Shown: positions 33,871 to 42,249 of the stretch, piece by piece
How positions within the stretch are numbered: position 1 is the stretch's first letter
How the letters are laid out: each line of letters begins with the position of its first letter
Notes under the pieces: model-generated
Database searches by the model: none
What the model was told of the DNA's origin: nothing
The model's input: the letters and a program-made list of their open reading frames with translations, nothing else
Translations under genes and position numbers: made by a program
Assembly (NCBI GenBank): GCA_035581425.1
Contig: DATJVP010000104.1
Span: 1 to 54,822, forward strand
Origin: DASZHJ01 sp035581425
GTDB lineage: Bacteria; Pseudomonadota; Alphaproteobacteria; ATCC43930; CGMCC-115725
Direction: 5' to 3'
Length of the DNA: 54,822 nt

Positions 33871-35808
33871 TCAGGAATTGCCGCCCGCCGTACGGCGGAG
33901 GAAATGGCCAGCGGCAATGGAGCACATCAAGGCGGTGCGATAATGCGCGACGACATCGCCGCGCTCCCAGCCTCCGGAGGGCCAGTTCTCGACGAGGCGC
34001 CGAAGGCGCCCGAGGTCTAGCAATTTAGAGATCGGGGGATAGGTCTCGAGCCGATCGAGCTCGGAGGCGAGCTGCGGACGCGCCGCGGTCAGGCCCACGT
34101 GCCAATCCGCGCTTTGCAGGCCTCGCCCCAGCGTTTCCGTCACCACCCGCGGCGCCCGATCGGCGAGCGCCAGTCGCGCAAGCGCGCGCGGCATTCCTCC
34201 GGCGACGAACTCCTCCGTGGGCACCGCGAGGCAGTATTCGAGGAGCCGCCGGTCGGCCAGGGGGTTGCGCTCGTCGATCTGCCATCCCGCGAGTGTCCCC
34301 TTGCCGTAGCAGCCGGCGTCTGCCTCGCCGAGCCACAGCAACCGCTCGAGGTGGCCATCGCTCGCGGGACGGAGCGCAAGGTCCCACCGGCGTTCGCGGG
34401 CGCGCGCGCGCAGACCGATCTCGGCAAGGCGATCGGCGGAGATGGCGCAATAGTCGGATATCGCGCAGAACTGGCCGCGCCGCGTGCGCAGGAGCCACAG
34501 CCAGGCGCGGGCCGGAAACCAGGGCCCCAAGCTCTGCGCGGCGGCATGGCGCCAGCTCCACCCGCTGCGCCGCACGAGCGCGTGGGCGATGCGCCACCAG
34601 CGCACGATACTGCCTCGCTTGAGGAGCTCGGGCAGCGCGGTCGCGCCGCCGTAGCTGAATCCCCGATTGCCATAGGCTCCCGTCAGCACGACCGAAAGCT
34701 TTCGCGCGCGCGCTGCGTCGCTGATCGCCTGAAAGAGCCCGGTGTTGGAGAGGGCAAGACTCGGCTGGTCGAAGAGCAGCAGATTGCGATCAAGGCATTC
34801 GAGCGGCGAGCTCGCGGGATTGCGCACGATCACATGCTCGATGTTCGCGTACATGGCCGCGGTTGCCGCTGCCTGCTCGCGCTCGTCGAGGATGCGCCCG
34901 GGCGGGCTCGGCCCGGTATAGCCCTCGCGCGGCAACCCCGTGAAAGCGATGACACGGCCGCCAGACGGCGCGAGCAGCCTTGCGGCCGTCGTCGCGACTG
35001 CTGAGCTGTCGAGGCCGCCGCTGAGGTGAGCGCCGACGTCCCGCACGCCGCGCAGCCGGCACGCCACCGCCTCATCCAGCAATTCGCGCAGTCCGTCGAC
35101 GTAGTCCTCGTGGCCGCGATATCCCAGCCGCCGGGGTCGAGGCTCCCAAAACCGCCGCGTCGCGACCCGACCCGCGCTGATGGTGACGATGTGGCCGGGC
35201 TCTACCCGCTCGACGCCACGAAAGCACGTGCCCGAGCCGTGCGGGGGCAATAGCGCCAGGAAGTCAGCAATCCAATCTTCATCCGCCTCGATCGGGACTT
35301 CCGGGAGTGCGTGGATTCCCTTGGGCATGGTCGCGAAGGCGAGAAGCGCCTTGCTAGCGTGATAGTGGAGCGGGCGCTCGCCGAGGGGATCGCGAGCGAG
35401 GCGCAGGCGCCGGGAGAGGGGCTCCCAGATCGCGAAAGCGTAATCGCCGACGATGCGGTCGAGACACTTCTCGTCCCAGCGCTCGACGGCTGCGAGCAGG
35501 AGCGCGGCGTCGCTCGACTGGGTCGCCTGCGCCGCCTCGATCTCGAGGGCGCGCGCGAGCTCCGTGCGATTGTCGAGGCGTACATCCGCGACGAGGACGA
35601 GGCGGCCGCCGGCACCGATCAAGGGTTGGCGATCGAAGGCGTCTTCAGGCAGGAGCGGGAAGAGCCGCCTCCCCATCGCAAACTCACCGCCGGCCCATTG
35701 CGCAACTGCATGCGGGCCGTAGATCTGCAGCGCCGCCAACATCCGGGCACAGCCCTCGGCCGCGCCCGCGTGTCCGTCGATATGCCAAAGACCCGCGATT
35801 GCGGTCAT
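33871..35808 (-). CDS. Asparagine-synthetase-like lasso cyclase (C protein)
   Basis: A 645-residue asparagine synthetase B homologue with an N-terminal glutaminase-like domain (about 1-215) and a C-terminal ATP-dependent amide-forming domain. The PPi loop SGGLDSS is at 263-269. The start reads MTAIAGLW, so the catalytic Cys2 of true glutaminases is missing; this is expected for a lasso cyclase, which activates an Asp/Glu side chain by adenylation and joins it to the new N-terminus. It sits with B1, B2, kinase and precursor genes. ATG 35808 has only a weak ribosome site. Asparagine synthetase activity in polysaccharide biosynthesis is less likely because of the missing Cys. Confidence 0.86.
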   Translation of the reverse strand: MTAIAGLWHIDGHAGAAEGCARMLAALQIYGPHAVAQWAGGEFAMGRRLFPLLPEDAFDRQPLIGAGGRLVLVADVRLDNRTELARALEIEAAQATQSSDAALLLAAVERWDEKCLDRIVGDYAFAIWEPLSRRLRLARDPLGERPLHYHASKALLAFATMPKGIHALPEVPIEADEDWIADFLALLPPHGSGTCFRGVERVEPGHIVTISAGRVATRRFWEPRPRRLGYRGHEDYVDGLRELLDEAVACRLRGVRDVGAHLSGGLDSSAVATTAARLLAPSGGRVIAFTGLPREGYTGPSPPGRILDEREQAAATAAMYANIEHVIVRNPASSPLECLDRNLLLFDQPSLALSNTGLFQAISDAARARKLSVVLTGAYGNRGFSYGGATALPELLKRGSIVRWWRIAHALVRRSGWSWRHAAAQSLGPWFPARAWLWLLRTRRGQFCAISDYCAISADRLAEIGLRARARERRWDLALRPASDGHLERLLWLGEADAGCYGKGTLAGWQIDERNPLADRRLLEYCLAVPTEEFVAGGMPRALARLALADRAPRVVTETLGRGLQSADWHVGLTAARPQLASELDRLETYPPISKLLDLGRLRRLVENWPSGGWERGDVVAHYRTALMCSIAAGHFLRRTAGGNS

Positions 35809-35975
35809 GCCGCGCTCAAGCGAGGCTCGCTGCCGGGCTCAGGTCTCGACCCGCAGCGAACTCGCGGCGTGCGCGCGCGGGTACAGCTTTCTCCGCAATG
35901 CCAACCCTCCAGCGACCCGTTCCAGGTCGCGCATCATAGTCCAGTTATGGCTGGGAGGATCGTTTAACGCGAAAG

Positions 35976-36000
35976 CCCCGACCGCGGAGCGCGGTCGGGG
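35976..36000 (-). terminator. Rho-independent terminator after the PEP-CTERM gene
   Basis: CCCCGACCGC (35976-35985) pairs with GCGGTCGGGG (35991-36000) to form an 11-bp stem with the G-C pair at 35986/35990 and a GGA loop. On the minus strand it is followed by CTTTCGCG. It lies 25 bp past the stop of the leftward gene at 36025. Confidence 0.75.
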
Positions 36001-36024
36001 TTGCCGGTCGACGGGAGCCGATCG

Positions 36025-36666
36025 CTAGGCGGAAGCGAGCGCCTTGGAGCGATTGCGGCGTCGCGAGGCGAACGCGCCGAGGAGCACGGTCGAGAACACC
36101 GCGATCGATGCGGGCTCGGGCACATCGGTCGGCGGATCGACGTTGCTCACGGCGAGCACGAGGTCGTTGTAATCGAAATCGCTCCCTTGCGTGCTGAGGA
36201 GATCCTCGAAGCCCACATACATCAGCGGCGTCTGGGAGGTTTCCGACGAGAGAACGCTCGTGACGGCGGGTGCCGGCGGGGTCTGAATGAGATCCTGCAA
36301 ATTCGTCGTGAAGCGAGCGTGGAAGAAGCCGTCGCTAGCCCGGGTGTTGGCCGAGAACGTGGTCCCAGTTGTGACATTCGTCAGTCCCAAATTCAGCGGC
36401 CCCGTCCGATTTCCAAGATTGACCGTGAATCCCGGCGAGAAGCTCGGACTGTTATTCGCGAAGAGCGGCGTGTTCGACAAGCCCATCAGGAAAGCTTCGC
36501 TCTGGTCCGCCGCTGACGCGGAGACGAACGTCACTTGGACATCGTCGCCCAGGCCGGAAATCACCGGGGGCTGCGTGATGATCGGCACCGCCGATGCATG
36601 CGATGCGACGACCGCCGCGCCGAGCGCGAAAGAAAGAAACGTGATCCAGCGCGGTTGCAGGAACAT
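36025..36666 (-). CDS. PEP-CTERM protein with a DUF4114-like motif
   Basis: A 213-residue exported protein. The signal peptide is about 1-26 (ITFLSFALGAAVVASHASA). FEDLLSTQGSDFDYNDLVLAV resembles the acidic motif of DUF4114 domains, probably calcium-binding. The C-terminus has VPEPAS, a hydrophobic helix (IAVFSTVLLGAF) and basic RRRNRSK, the PEP-CTERM sorting signal. ATG 36666 is chosen over upstream starts because the signal peptide begins there. A strong terminator follows at 35976-36000. It is likely a surface or matrix protein handled by an exosortase encoded elsewhere. Confidence 0.85.
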   Translation of the reverse strand: MFLQPRWITFLSFALGAAVVASHASAVPIITQPPVISGLGDDVQVTFVSASAADQSEAFLMGLSNTPLFANNSPSFSPGFTVNLGNRTGPLNLGLTNVTTGTTFSANTRASDGFFHARFTTNLQDLIQTPPAPAVTSVLSSETSQTPLMYVGFEDLLSTQGSDFDYNDLVLAVSNVDPPTDVPEPASIAVFSTVLLGAFASRRRNRSKALASA

Positions 36667-36977
36667 GGGGGCACCCTCGGCGAATGGTTGCGCAATTTCG
36701 CGTGGCGCACCGGAATTCCTTCCCCCGCCACCGCTTTGTCTGATTAAGCTTAGTCTTCCGAACCCCTTCGCCATGTGAGCATTCTTGGGCATTACTTGGT
36801 CATTCAGCGAATTCCGCTCGCGCGCGAAAATGATTCTGCAGCGACGGATCCCATCGAGCCGCGCGCGATATCGCGGCGACGTGCGCTGATTGCGCGCCGG
36901 TATCTATCCCGGGTTTAAAACGAAGAGCATGCGTAGCGAGCGCGGTCGCGCTTGCTACGCGGGGCGGTGTCCTCTCG

Positions 36978-37292
36978 TCAGGAGCGGATCGTGAGATGAA
37001 GCGAGACGGAATCCTGCACAACCTGCAGCGATTTGACCGCCCGCCGCGCGATGGGGATGCCCTTCTTGTTGCAAAAGACGATCAGCGCGACGGCGATTTC
37101 GTTCTCACCGAAATGGACCGGCGGCGCGGATCCGTTCGGCACCATCGTGACCTCGATCTCTTTGTTGTTGGTGAAGGTGAGCCCCTTGATGCCGCCGGCG
37201 GGAAGCGGACGCTGGGTTCTCTGGCAGTACTCTTCCAGCGCCTCGATGACCTCGGCATTCGTGAAGCTGACGGCGCGGGTTTCGGTCGGCAA
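36978..37292 (-). CDS. Conserved-looking hypothetical protein
   Basis: A 104-residue soluble protein of unknown function. It reads like a small alpha/beta fold with two similar halves: NAEVIEALEEYCQRTQ and ENEIAVALIVFCNKKG, each followed by a beta-strand stretch (LTFTNNKEIEVTMVP, LQVVQDSVSLHLTI). The start is TTG 37292, supported by GGGGGAG 9 nt upstream and an in-frame stop only five codons earlier. No family was recognised. Confidence 0.72.
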   Translation of the reverse strand: MPTETRAVSFTNAEVIEALEEYCQRTQRPLPAGGIKGLTFTNNKEIEVTMVPNGSAPPVHFGENEIAVALIVFCNKKGIPIARRAVKSLQVVQDSVSLHLTIRS

Positions 37293-37514
37293 TTTTTTAG
37301 ACTCCCCCTAGAGTTCGTATCGGTCGTGCCGCCTCGGATCGAGATTGCCTCCGCGAAAATTGCGCGCGATCGGTTCGTCGCATGCTCCGAAGCACGTCCT
37401 GCAGTGACGGTAGCCGACGCCGGGCGAAGCGGGAAGGTGGCAGGGCCTCACGCCGCGCCCGTCACATTCCCGCCACTGGCGTCTCCGCTCAAAATGCTCC
37501 TAAATAGGGTCGGG

Positions 37515-38255
37515 ATGACGAGCACGCAATCGAGCCCGGCGCCCACTGTGCCCCCGGGCCTGCGCATCTATGCGATCGGCGATATGCATGGCCGAGCCGA
37601 TCTGCTCAGGACTTTGCTCGCGACAATCGAGGCGGATGCGGCGCGCCATCCCTCCGTCGTCAAGCGCATGGTGTTTCTCGGCGACTACGTCGACCGCGGC
37701 CCGCAGTCGAAAGAGCTGATTGATCTCGTGCTCGACGCCGCGCCGCCGCGCATGGAGGTGGTGACCCTCATGGGAAATCACGAGGAGATGATGCAGCGGT
37801 TCCTCAGCGACACGTCGGTGGGCCGAAGCTGGATGGTCAACGGTGGCGACGCGACGCTCGCGAGCTACGGAGTGAAACCGCCCAGCCTCTTTGCGACGGA
37901 CGCACGTTATCGACAGGCGCAGATGGAGTTTCGCGATCGCATTCCGGATCGCCATCTGCGCTTCCTGGAGAGCCTCGTCACCTCGTACACGGCCGGCGAT
38001 TATCTCTTCGTGCACGCGGGGGTGCGGCCCCAGATCCCGCTGGAACTGCAGCGGCCCGACGATCTCCTCTGGATCCGCGACGAGTTCCTGCGCTCGGAGG
38101 CAGATTTCGGCAAGGTCGTCGTCCACGGCCATAGCATCGTCCGTGAGCCGGAGATGCGGCGCAATCGGATCGCAATAGACACCGGCGCCTACGCAACCGG
38201 ACGCCTCACCTGCCTCGTGCTCGAGGGAACCGCGAAAGAGCTGCTCGCGACCTGA
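37515..38255 (+). CDS. Calcineurin-like metallophosphatase, paralogue of 3660-4412
   Basis: A 246-residue PPP-type metallophosphatase. GDMHGR (22-27), GDYVDRG, GNHE and VHGHS match the metal and phosphate sites of the 3660 protein, and the C-terminal stretch RIAIDTGAYATGRLTCLVLEG is nearly the same. The two are clear paralogues. ATG 37515 follows AGGG; ATG 37494 is an alternative, and the frame is open far upstream. The target is unknown. Confidence 0.87.
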   Translation: MTSTQSSPAPTVPPGLRIYAIGDMHGRADLLRTLLATIEADAARHPSVVKRMVFLGDYVDRGPQSKELIDLVLDAAPPRMEVVTLMGNHEEMMQRFLSDTSVGRSWMVNGGDATLASYGVKPPSLFATDARYRQAQMEFRDRIPDRHLRFLESLVTSYTAGDYLFVHAGVRPQIPLELQRPDDLLWIRDEFLRSEADFGKVVVHGHSIVREPEMRRNRIAIDTGAYATGRLTCLVLEGTAKELLAT

Positions 38256-38383
38256 GGTCCGCTGATACCGGAAGGCGACTACGCGACAGCACAGATTCCG
38301 CGCAAAGTGTGATTAACATTTGGGCAAGACGGTATTATCCTGGTTGCAAATGGGGAGGCGTCCTTTGCACTTGGGGTACATCC

Positions 38384-38575
38384 ATGGGGACGCCGTCTGT
38401 CGCTGGTAAATCTCACAAACGAAACGCTAGGTCGTGGGGCGAAATCGATCGTGATCCGATCGATGCGGCGGCGCCTGGCCGGGCCGGCCGCGCGCTGCTG
38501 GGAGTCATGCTCGTGAGCCTCGCTCTGTGGGCGGGGATCATCGCCGGCCTGCGCGCTCTGCTAGAGGTCCTCTAG
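38384..38575 (+). CDS. Small hypothetical membrane protein
   Basis: A 63-residue protein with a basic N-terminus (AGKSHKRNARSW) and a C-terminal transmembrane helix (ALLGVMLVSLALWAGIIAGL). The start is uncertain; GTG 38309 would give 88 residues. It lies 128 bp after the metallophosphatase. No family was recognised. Confidence 0.42.
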   Translation: MGTPSVAGKSHKRNARSWGEIDRDPIDAAAPGRAGRALLGVMLVSLALWAGIIAGLRALLEVL

Positions 38576-38626
38576 CCTTTCAGCGTCGGCCGGCCGCAGG
38601 CGCGGCCGCTCGATGAGCGTGCGGGA

Positions 38627-38884
38627 TCAGATTACGTCGAGGCTCGGGCTCATCGCAGCGGTCTCGTGACGGGCCATGTCTCGCAGGCTCGCCCCGCCAT
38701 ATTCCCCATCATCCGATTCCGAAACGACGCGTGCCGTCACCTTCATTTCCTCGCGACAGCGAATCAGCGCTTCCAAGTCCTGCTCGTCCTGCGGCGTCAG
38801 CGGATCGAGCTGGTTGATTCGATCCTCGATGAGATCGAGGACTAGTCCGAGAGAGTAACTGGATAGGATCAATTCTTCCTCCAT
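38627..38884 (-). CDS. Small acidic hypothetical protein
   Basis: An 85-residue soluble protein. The N-terminal half is helical and acidic (LGLVLDLIEDRINQLDPLTP, DEQDLEALIRCREEM), followed by a polar tail. GGGAG precedes the ATG closely. No family was recognised, but the regular heptad-like pattern and clean start support a real gene. Confidence 0.55.
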   Translation of the reverse strand: MEEELILSSYSLGLVLDLIEDRINQLDPLTPQDEQDLEALIRCREEMKVTARVVSESDDGEYGGASLRDMARHETAAMSPSLDVI

Positions 38885-39365
38885 CGCTCCCGAGCGACCC
38901 GAGCATAAGCGAAGCCGAGGATCGCGCTTCCGTGGTTAAGCAGAGCTCAACGCGGCCTGCGCTATCGCCTCAAACATCTCGCGAATCTCGTAGAAGGCGA
39001 CGGCGCTCCGCTGCGTGGGCGAGCGAGTTCGCCGCTGCGTTCCTCGGCGCTGCGGGGAGCGGATCGCTTTTATGAAAATTGTATCTAAAACACAAAATTA
39101 ACCACCCGATCGTCTTGGAGTTTTCCGGCATTTGAAGCAATGATCGCATCGACATCGAAATGCAGCAGTGGCGCGCTCGTGCACATCACCTTCGACAAGC
39201 GAGTGAGGTCAGCGGCGGAAGTTGCCGGGATCAACGGCATCGGCCCCGCGGTTGCGGCTGCAGCGGCGATGATCAAAACGGTGCGGGACGCGACGGCGCG
39301 CTGATGCGCGCTTCTTCGTCACCTGCGTCCTCGGCCCGAGATGGGTGAACAGAGAGGAGAGCGCG
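38885..39365. other. Gene-poor spacer, one possible short ORF
   Basis: This 481-bp stretch is AT-rich at 39070-39110. A 54-codon plus-strand frame at 39140-39304 includes VAGINGIGPAVAAAAAMIK, reminiscent of a helix-hairpin-helix motif, but it has no clear ribosome-binding site. A 63-codon minus-strand frame at 39276-39085 overlaps it. Neither is supported well enough to call. Confidence 0.4.
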
Positions 39366-39575
39366 ATGCAGACCACGACCGGATCGCTGATGGTACAGGA
39401 CATCCTCAGTGTCTTCAGCGAGCCAAGTCCGTCGAACCGAACGCTCGACGAGCAGGTCTACGTCGAATTACTCACCTCCGACGGCCTCATGATCCTGAAG
39501 ATGCACCCGCTCATGGCGCGAGAGTTGATGGAGTCCCTGTCGCGAACCTTCGAAGAGTTTGGCGCTCGGCTCTGA
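39366..39575 (+). CDS. Small hypothetical protein
   Basis: A 69-residue soluble protein, predicted helix-strand-helix, for example VQDILSVFSEPSPSNRTLDE and ILKMHPLMARELMESLSRTF. The start is set by GAGGAG a few bases upstream. It lies 22 bp before the PilZ-like gene. No family was recognised. Confidence 0.6.
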   Translation: MQTTTGSLMVQDILSVFSEPSPSNRTLDEQVYVELLTSDGLMILKMHPLMARELMESLSRTFEEFGARL

Positions 39576-39597
39576 CGAGCGTTGGATCGTGCTTGTA

Positions 39598-39939
39598 ATG
39601 GAGACTTCGATGGGAAGCGTGCGTCCACTGAGATGTCCGAGCGAGCATAAGACCGCCTGGGCTCGCCGCTGGAAGACAAGCTGGAAGGCCGAACTTCAGG
39701 CGGAAGGGGAGCGAGTGCCCTGCGTCATTCTCAACATGTCCGTCCACGGAGCCGGTTTGAGCATCGACGGCCCACCGGACGAGGGGACCGTAGTGTCGCT
39801 CGTCCTGAGCGCGTCCAACAGGTTTCCAGCACGTGTCGTTTGGCGTCGATTTGGCGCGATGGGAGTTTGCTTTCTCGACCGGCAGCTCGGCGTCCTCGAT
39901 CTCGTCGCCAAGGCAGCGACCGCGTCGGGCGCGCGCTGA
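39598..39939 (+). CDS. PilZ-domain-like protein
   Basis: A 113-residue protein matching the PilZ fold: basic N-terminal segment (RPLRCPSEHKTAWARRWKTS), then VPCVILNMSVHGAGLSIDG (the NxSxxG-type motif), then VWRRFGAMGVCFLD. PilZ proteins bind cyclic di-GMP and often control exopolysaccharide production or motility. The canonical RxxxR and D/NxSxxG residues are partly altered, so ligand binding is uncertain. ATG 39598 is preferred over an upstream TTG at 39559. Confidence 0.68.
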   Translation: METSMGSVRPLRCPSEHKTAWARRWKTSWKAELQAEGERVPCVILNMSVHGAGLSIDGPPDEGTVVSLVLSASNRFPARVVWRRFGAMGVCFLDRQLGVLDLVAKAATASGAR

Positions 39940-39966
39940 GACCCGCATTCGACCCCGCGCGCGAGC

Positions 39967-40800
39967 TCAGGCGCCGTAGCGTCGCCGCCGGCGCTGGAAC
40001 TCCCGGATCGCGCGCAGGAAGTCGATCCTTCTGAACGCGGGCCAGAAGACGTCGGAGCAATAGAACTCGCTGCGCATGCTCTGCCACAACAGGAAGCCGG
40101 AATGCCGGACCTCGCCGCTGGTCCGGATGATCAAGTCGAGATCGGGAAGGTCGGCCCTGTAGATGTAGCGCCCGATCGCCTCCGGGGAGACGGCATCGAT
40201 CGACTGCGCAAGCGTCTTGCCGCCGCGAGACAGGTCCTGCAACAGCGCGCGCATGGCATCGATGATTTCCTCGCGGCCGCCATAGGCAACCGCGATCGTC
40301 ACGTTGAGTCCCGAGAAGTGCTCCGTCGCTTGCTCGGTCTCCCGAATCGTCTCGAAGAGCGAGGCGGGCAGGCTCGAGAGCCGGCCCACGGCTCGGACGC
40401 GAATGCGGTGGCGCCGCACCATCGGGGATCGCAGCAGATCGCGCAGCTTGGCCTCGATCGCCGCGAGGATGCCGGAAACCTCGTGCCGGGACCGGCGCAG
40501 ATTGTCCGTCGACAGCACCCAGAGCGTGACCGCGGGAATTCCGAGCTCAACGCACCACTCGAGCACGTCCTCGAGCTTGTCCGCTCCCGCGCGATAGATC
40601 TCACGCGGCTCCGTCAGGCCCCGGACCATGCCATGGCGGCGATTGCCGTCGAGAATGATTCCTATGTGCTGCGGCATCGGCTGCGCTCTCAGCCCTCGAG
40701 AGAGCGAGCGCTCGTAAAGCCGATAGACCAGCCCGAGGGTCCGGGACAGGAACGGCGAGCTTCCGTTGTTGACGAGATTGACCCGCGAAACGAAGACCAT
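39967..40800 (-). CDS. Cis-prenyltransferase (undecaprenyl diphosphate synthase-like)
   Basis: A 277-residue UppS-family enzyme that would extend farnesyl diphosphate with isopentenyl diphosphate to make a polyprenyl carrier. The catalytic DGN (51-53) lies in HIGIILDGNRRHG, where most UppS have MDGNGRW. STDNLRR replaces the usual STENWKR. IAVAYGGREEIIDA, LIIRTSGE and SGFLLWQ are intact. An N-terminal extension of about 43 residues (from ATG 40800) precedes the core; the frame is open to 41067. It may be a second, glycan-dedicated carrier synthase with different chain length. Confidence 0.85.
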   Translation of the reverse strand: MVFVSRVNLVNNGSSPFLSRTLGLVYRLYERSLSRGLRAQPMPQHIGIILDGNRRHGMVRGLTEPREIYRAGADKLEDVLEWCVELGIPAVTLWVLSTDNLRRSRHEVSGILAAIEAKLRDLLRSPMVRRHRIRVRAVGRLSSLPASLFETIRETEQATEHFSGLNVTIAVAYGGREEIIDAMRALLQDLSRGGKTLAQSIDAVSPEAIGRYIYRADLPDLDLIIRTSGEVRHSGFLLWQSMRSEFYCSDVFWPAFRRIDFLRAIREFQRRRRRYGA

Positions 40801-40994
40801 TCCGAGTATGGATTGCCCGCTCTGGCGCCGGTCCCGGCGAATCCTCGCTGCGGCGCGGCGGAGCGCCAGCCGGGCATCGACGCATTTCCCTTTCCGCGGC
40901 TTGCAATTACTGCGGGCTGACCCTAGAAGCGAGGGCAATAAAGGGAGATGCGGGCCCTGCGGGGAGGGCCGAGCAGTTCGGGATTTCCCATCGA

Positions 40995-42245
40995 ATGGAG
41001 CGGCAGATGGCCACGCGGGACGCGGACCTCGAGCCAGTCCTCGCGCGGCCTGGTGCAGCCCGCCCAATCGAGATCCTCACCTATTCGACGCTGTTTCCAA
41101 ACGCTGCGCAGCCCAATCACGGTGTCTTCGTCGAGAACCGTCTGCGCCATCTCGTCGCGACCGCCGGAGTATCGAGCCGCGTCGTCGCTCCGGTCGGCTG
41201 GGTGCCATTCGATTGGCGGCTATTCGGTCGATACGCCGCGAATGCGAGGGTGCCGCGGAGCGAGATGCGGAATGGTCTGCCGGTATTTCATCCGCGCGTA
41301 CTGGTCATCCCCAAGCTCGGCATGCTGGCCGCGCCGAGGCTGCTTTATGCAGCGTCATTGGGCCTCTTGCGCCGCCTTCGCGCGGAGCGGGATTTCGATT
41401 TGATCGACGCGCATTATTTCTATCCCGACGGGGTCGCTGCGGCCATGCTGGGGGCGACGCTCGGAAAGCCCGTCGTGATCACCGCGCGCGGAACCGACGT
41501 CAATCTGATCCCGAACTACACTCTGCCGCGCCGCATGATACTTGGCGCGGCGGGGCGTGCCGCTCACGTGATCGCTGTGAGCCAAGCGCTCAAGAGCGCG
41601 CTCATCGCACTGGGCGTCCCTTCCGAGCGCGTGACCGTGCTGCGCAACGGTGTAGACCTCCGGCAGTTCCATCCCGGCGGGCGCGAGGAGGCGCGGTCTC
41701 GCCTGGGTTTCTCCGGGCCGACCCTCCTCTCGGTCGGCCATCTCATCGGCCGCAAGGCCCACGATCTCGTCATCGCGGCGATGCCCGATCTGAAGGGACA
41801 CGCCCTGGTCATCGTCGGAGAAGGACCCGATCGCCCACTGCTGGAGCGCCGCATCGGAGAGCTCGGTCTCGCCGACCGGGTTCGCCTCGCTGGCGCCATG
41901 CCCCATGACCGCTTGCAAGAGTACTATGCCGCCGCCGACGCACTCGTACTCGCGTCGAGCCGCGAGGGCTGGCCCAACGTGCTGCTCGAGGCGATGGCGT
42001 GCGGGACTCCGGTCGTCGCTTCCAACATCTGGGGAAACCCGGAAGTCGTGGCTGCGCCGGAGGCGGGACGGCTGATGCGCGAGCGGTCCGCACCGGGGAT
42101 CGCCGAGGCGGTCAGGGAACTTTTTGCATCATTGCCGGATCGCGCGGCGACGCGGCGCTACGCCGAGCGCTTCAGTTGGGATGAGACCTCGCAGGGGCAG
42201 CTCGATATTTTCCGGCGAGTTCTCGCTTCCGCGCGGGTGCGTTAG
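40995..42245 (+). CDS. GT4 glycosyltransferase
   Basis: A 416-residue GT-B enzyme. The acceptor side has FPNAAQPNHGVFVENRLRHL and IDAHYFYPDGVAAAML, and the donor side VLRNGVDLRQFHPGG, LSVGHLIGRKAHDLVIAAM, IVGEGPDRP and LASSREGWPNVLLEAMACG. This is the EpsD/WcaL-like layout. ATG 40995 is used; ATG 41007 is equally possible. It converges with the 43467-42250 gene with only 4 bp between stops. Confidence 0.9.
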   Translation: MERQMATRDADLEPVLARPGAARPIEILTYSTLFPNAAQPNHGVFVENRLRHLVATAGVSSRVVAPVGWVPFDWRLFGRYAANARVPRSEMRNGLPVFHPRVLVIPKLGMLAAPRLLYAASLGLLRRLRAERDFDLIDAHYFYPDGVAAAMLGATLGKPVVITARGTDVNLIPNYTLPRRMILGAAGRAAHVIAVSQALKSALIALGVPSERVTVLRNGVDLRQFHPGGREEARSRLGFSGPTLLSVGHLIGRKAHDLVIAAMPDLKGHALVIVGEGPDRPLLERRIGELGLADRVRLAGAMPHDRLQEYYAAADALVLASSREGWPNVLLEAMACGTPVVASNIWGNPEVVAAPEAGRLMRERSAPGIAEAVRELFASLPDRAATRRYAERFSWDETSQGQLDIFRRVLASARVR

Positions 42246-42249
42246 GCGT

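Noticed and set aside
35839..35937. 32-codon minus-strand frame upstream of the cyclase, considered as a second lasso precursor
   Set aside because: It lacks the WxxPxL and LDxxxT leader features and any core-like sequence with a correctly placed Asp or Glu.
36996..37514. N-terminal extension of the second metallophosphatase
   Set aside because: It runs antisense to the 37292-36978 gene and lacks homology to the 3660 paralogue, whose start aligns near 37515.
39085..39276. 63-codon minus-strand frame
   Set aside because: Ala-rich, no ribosome site, overlaps another weak frame, no recognisable family.
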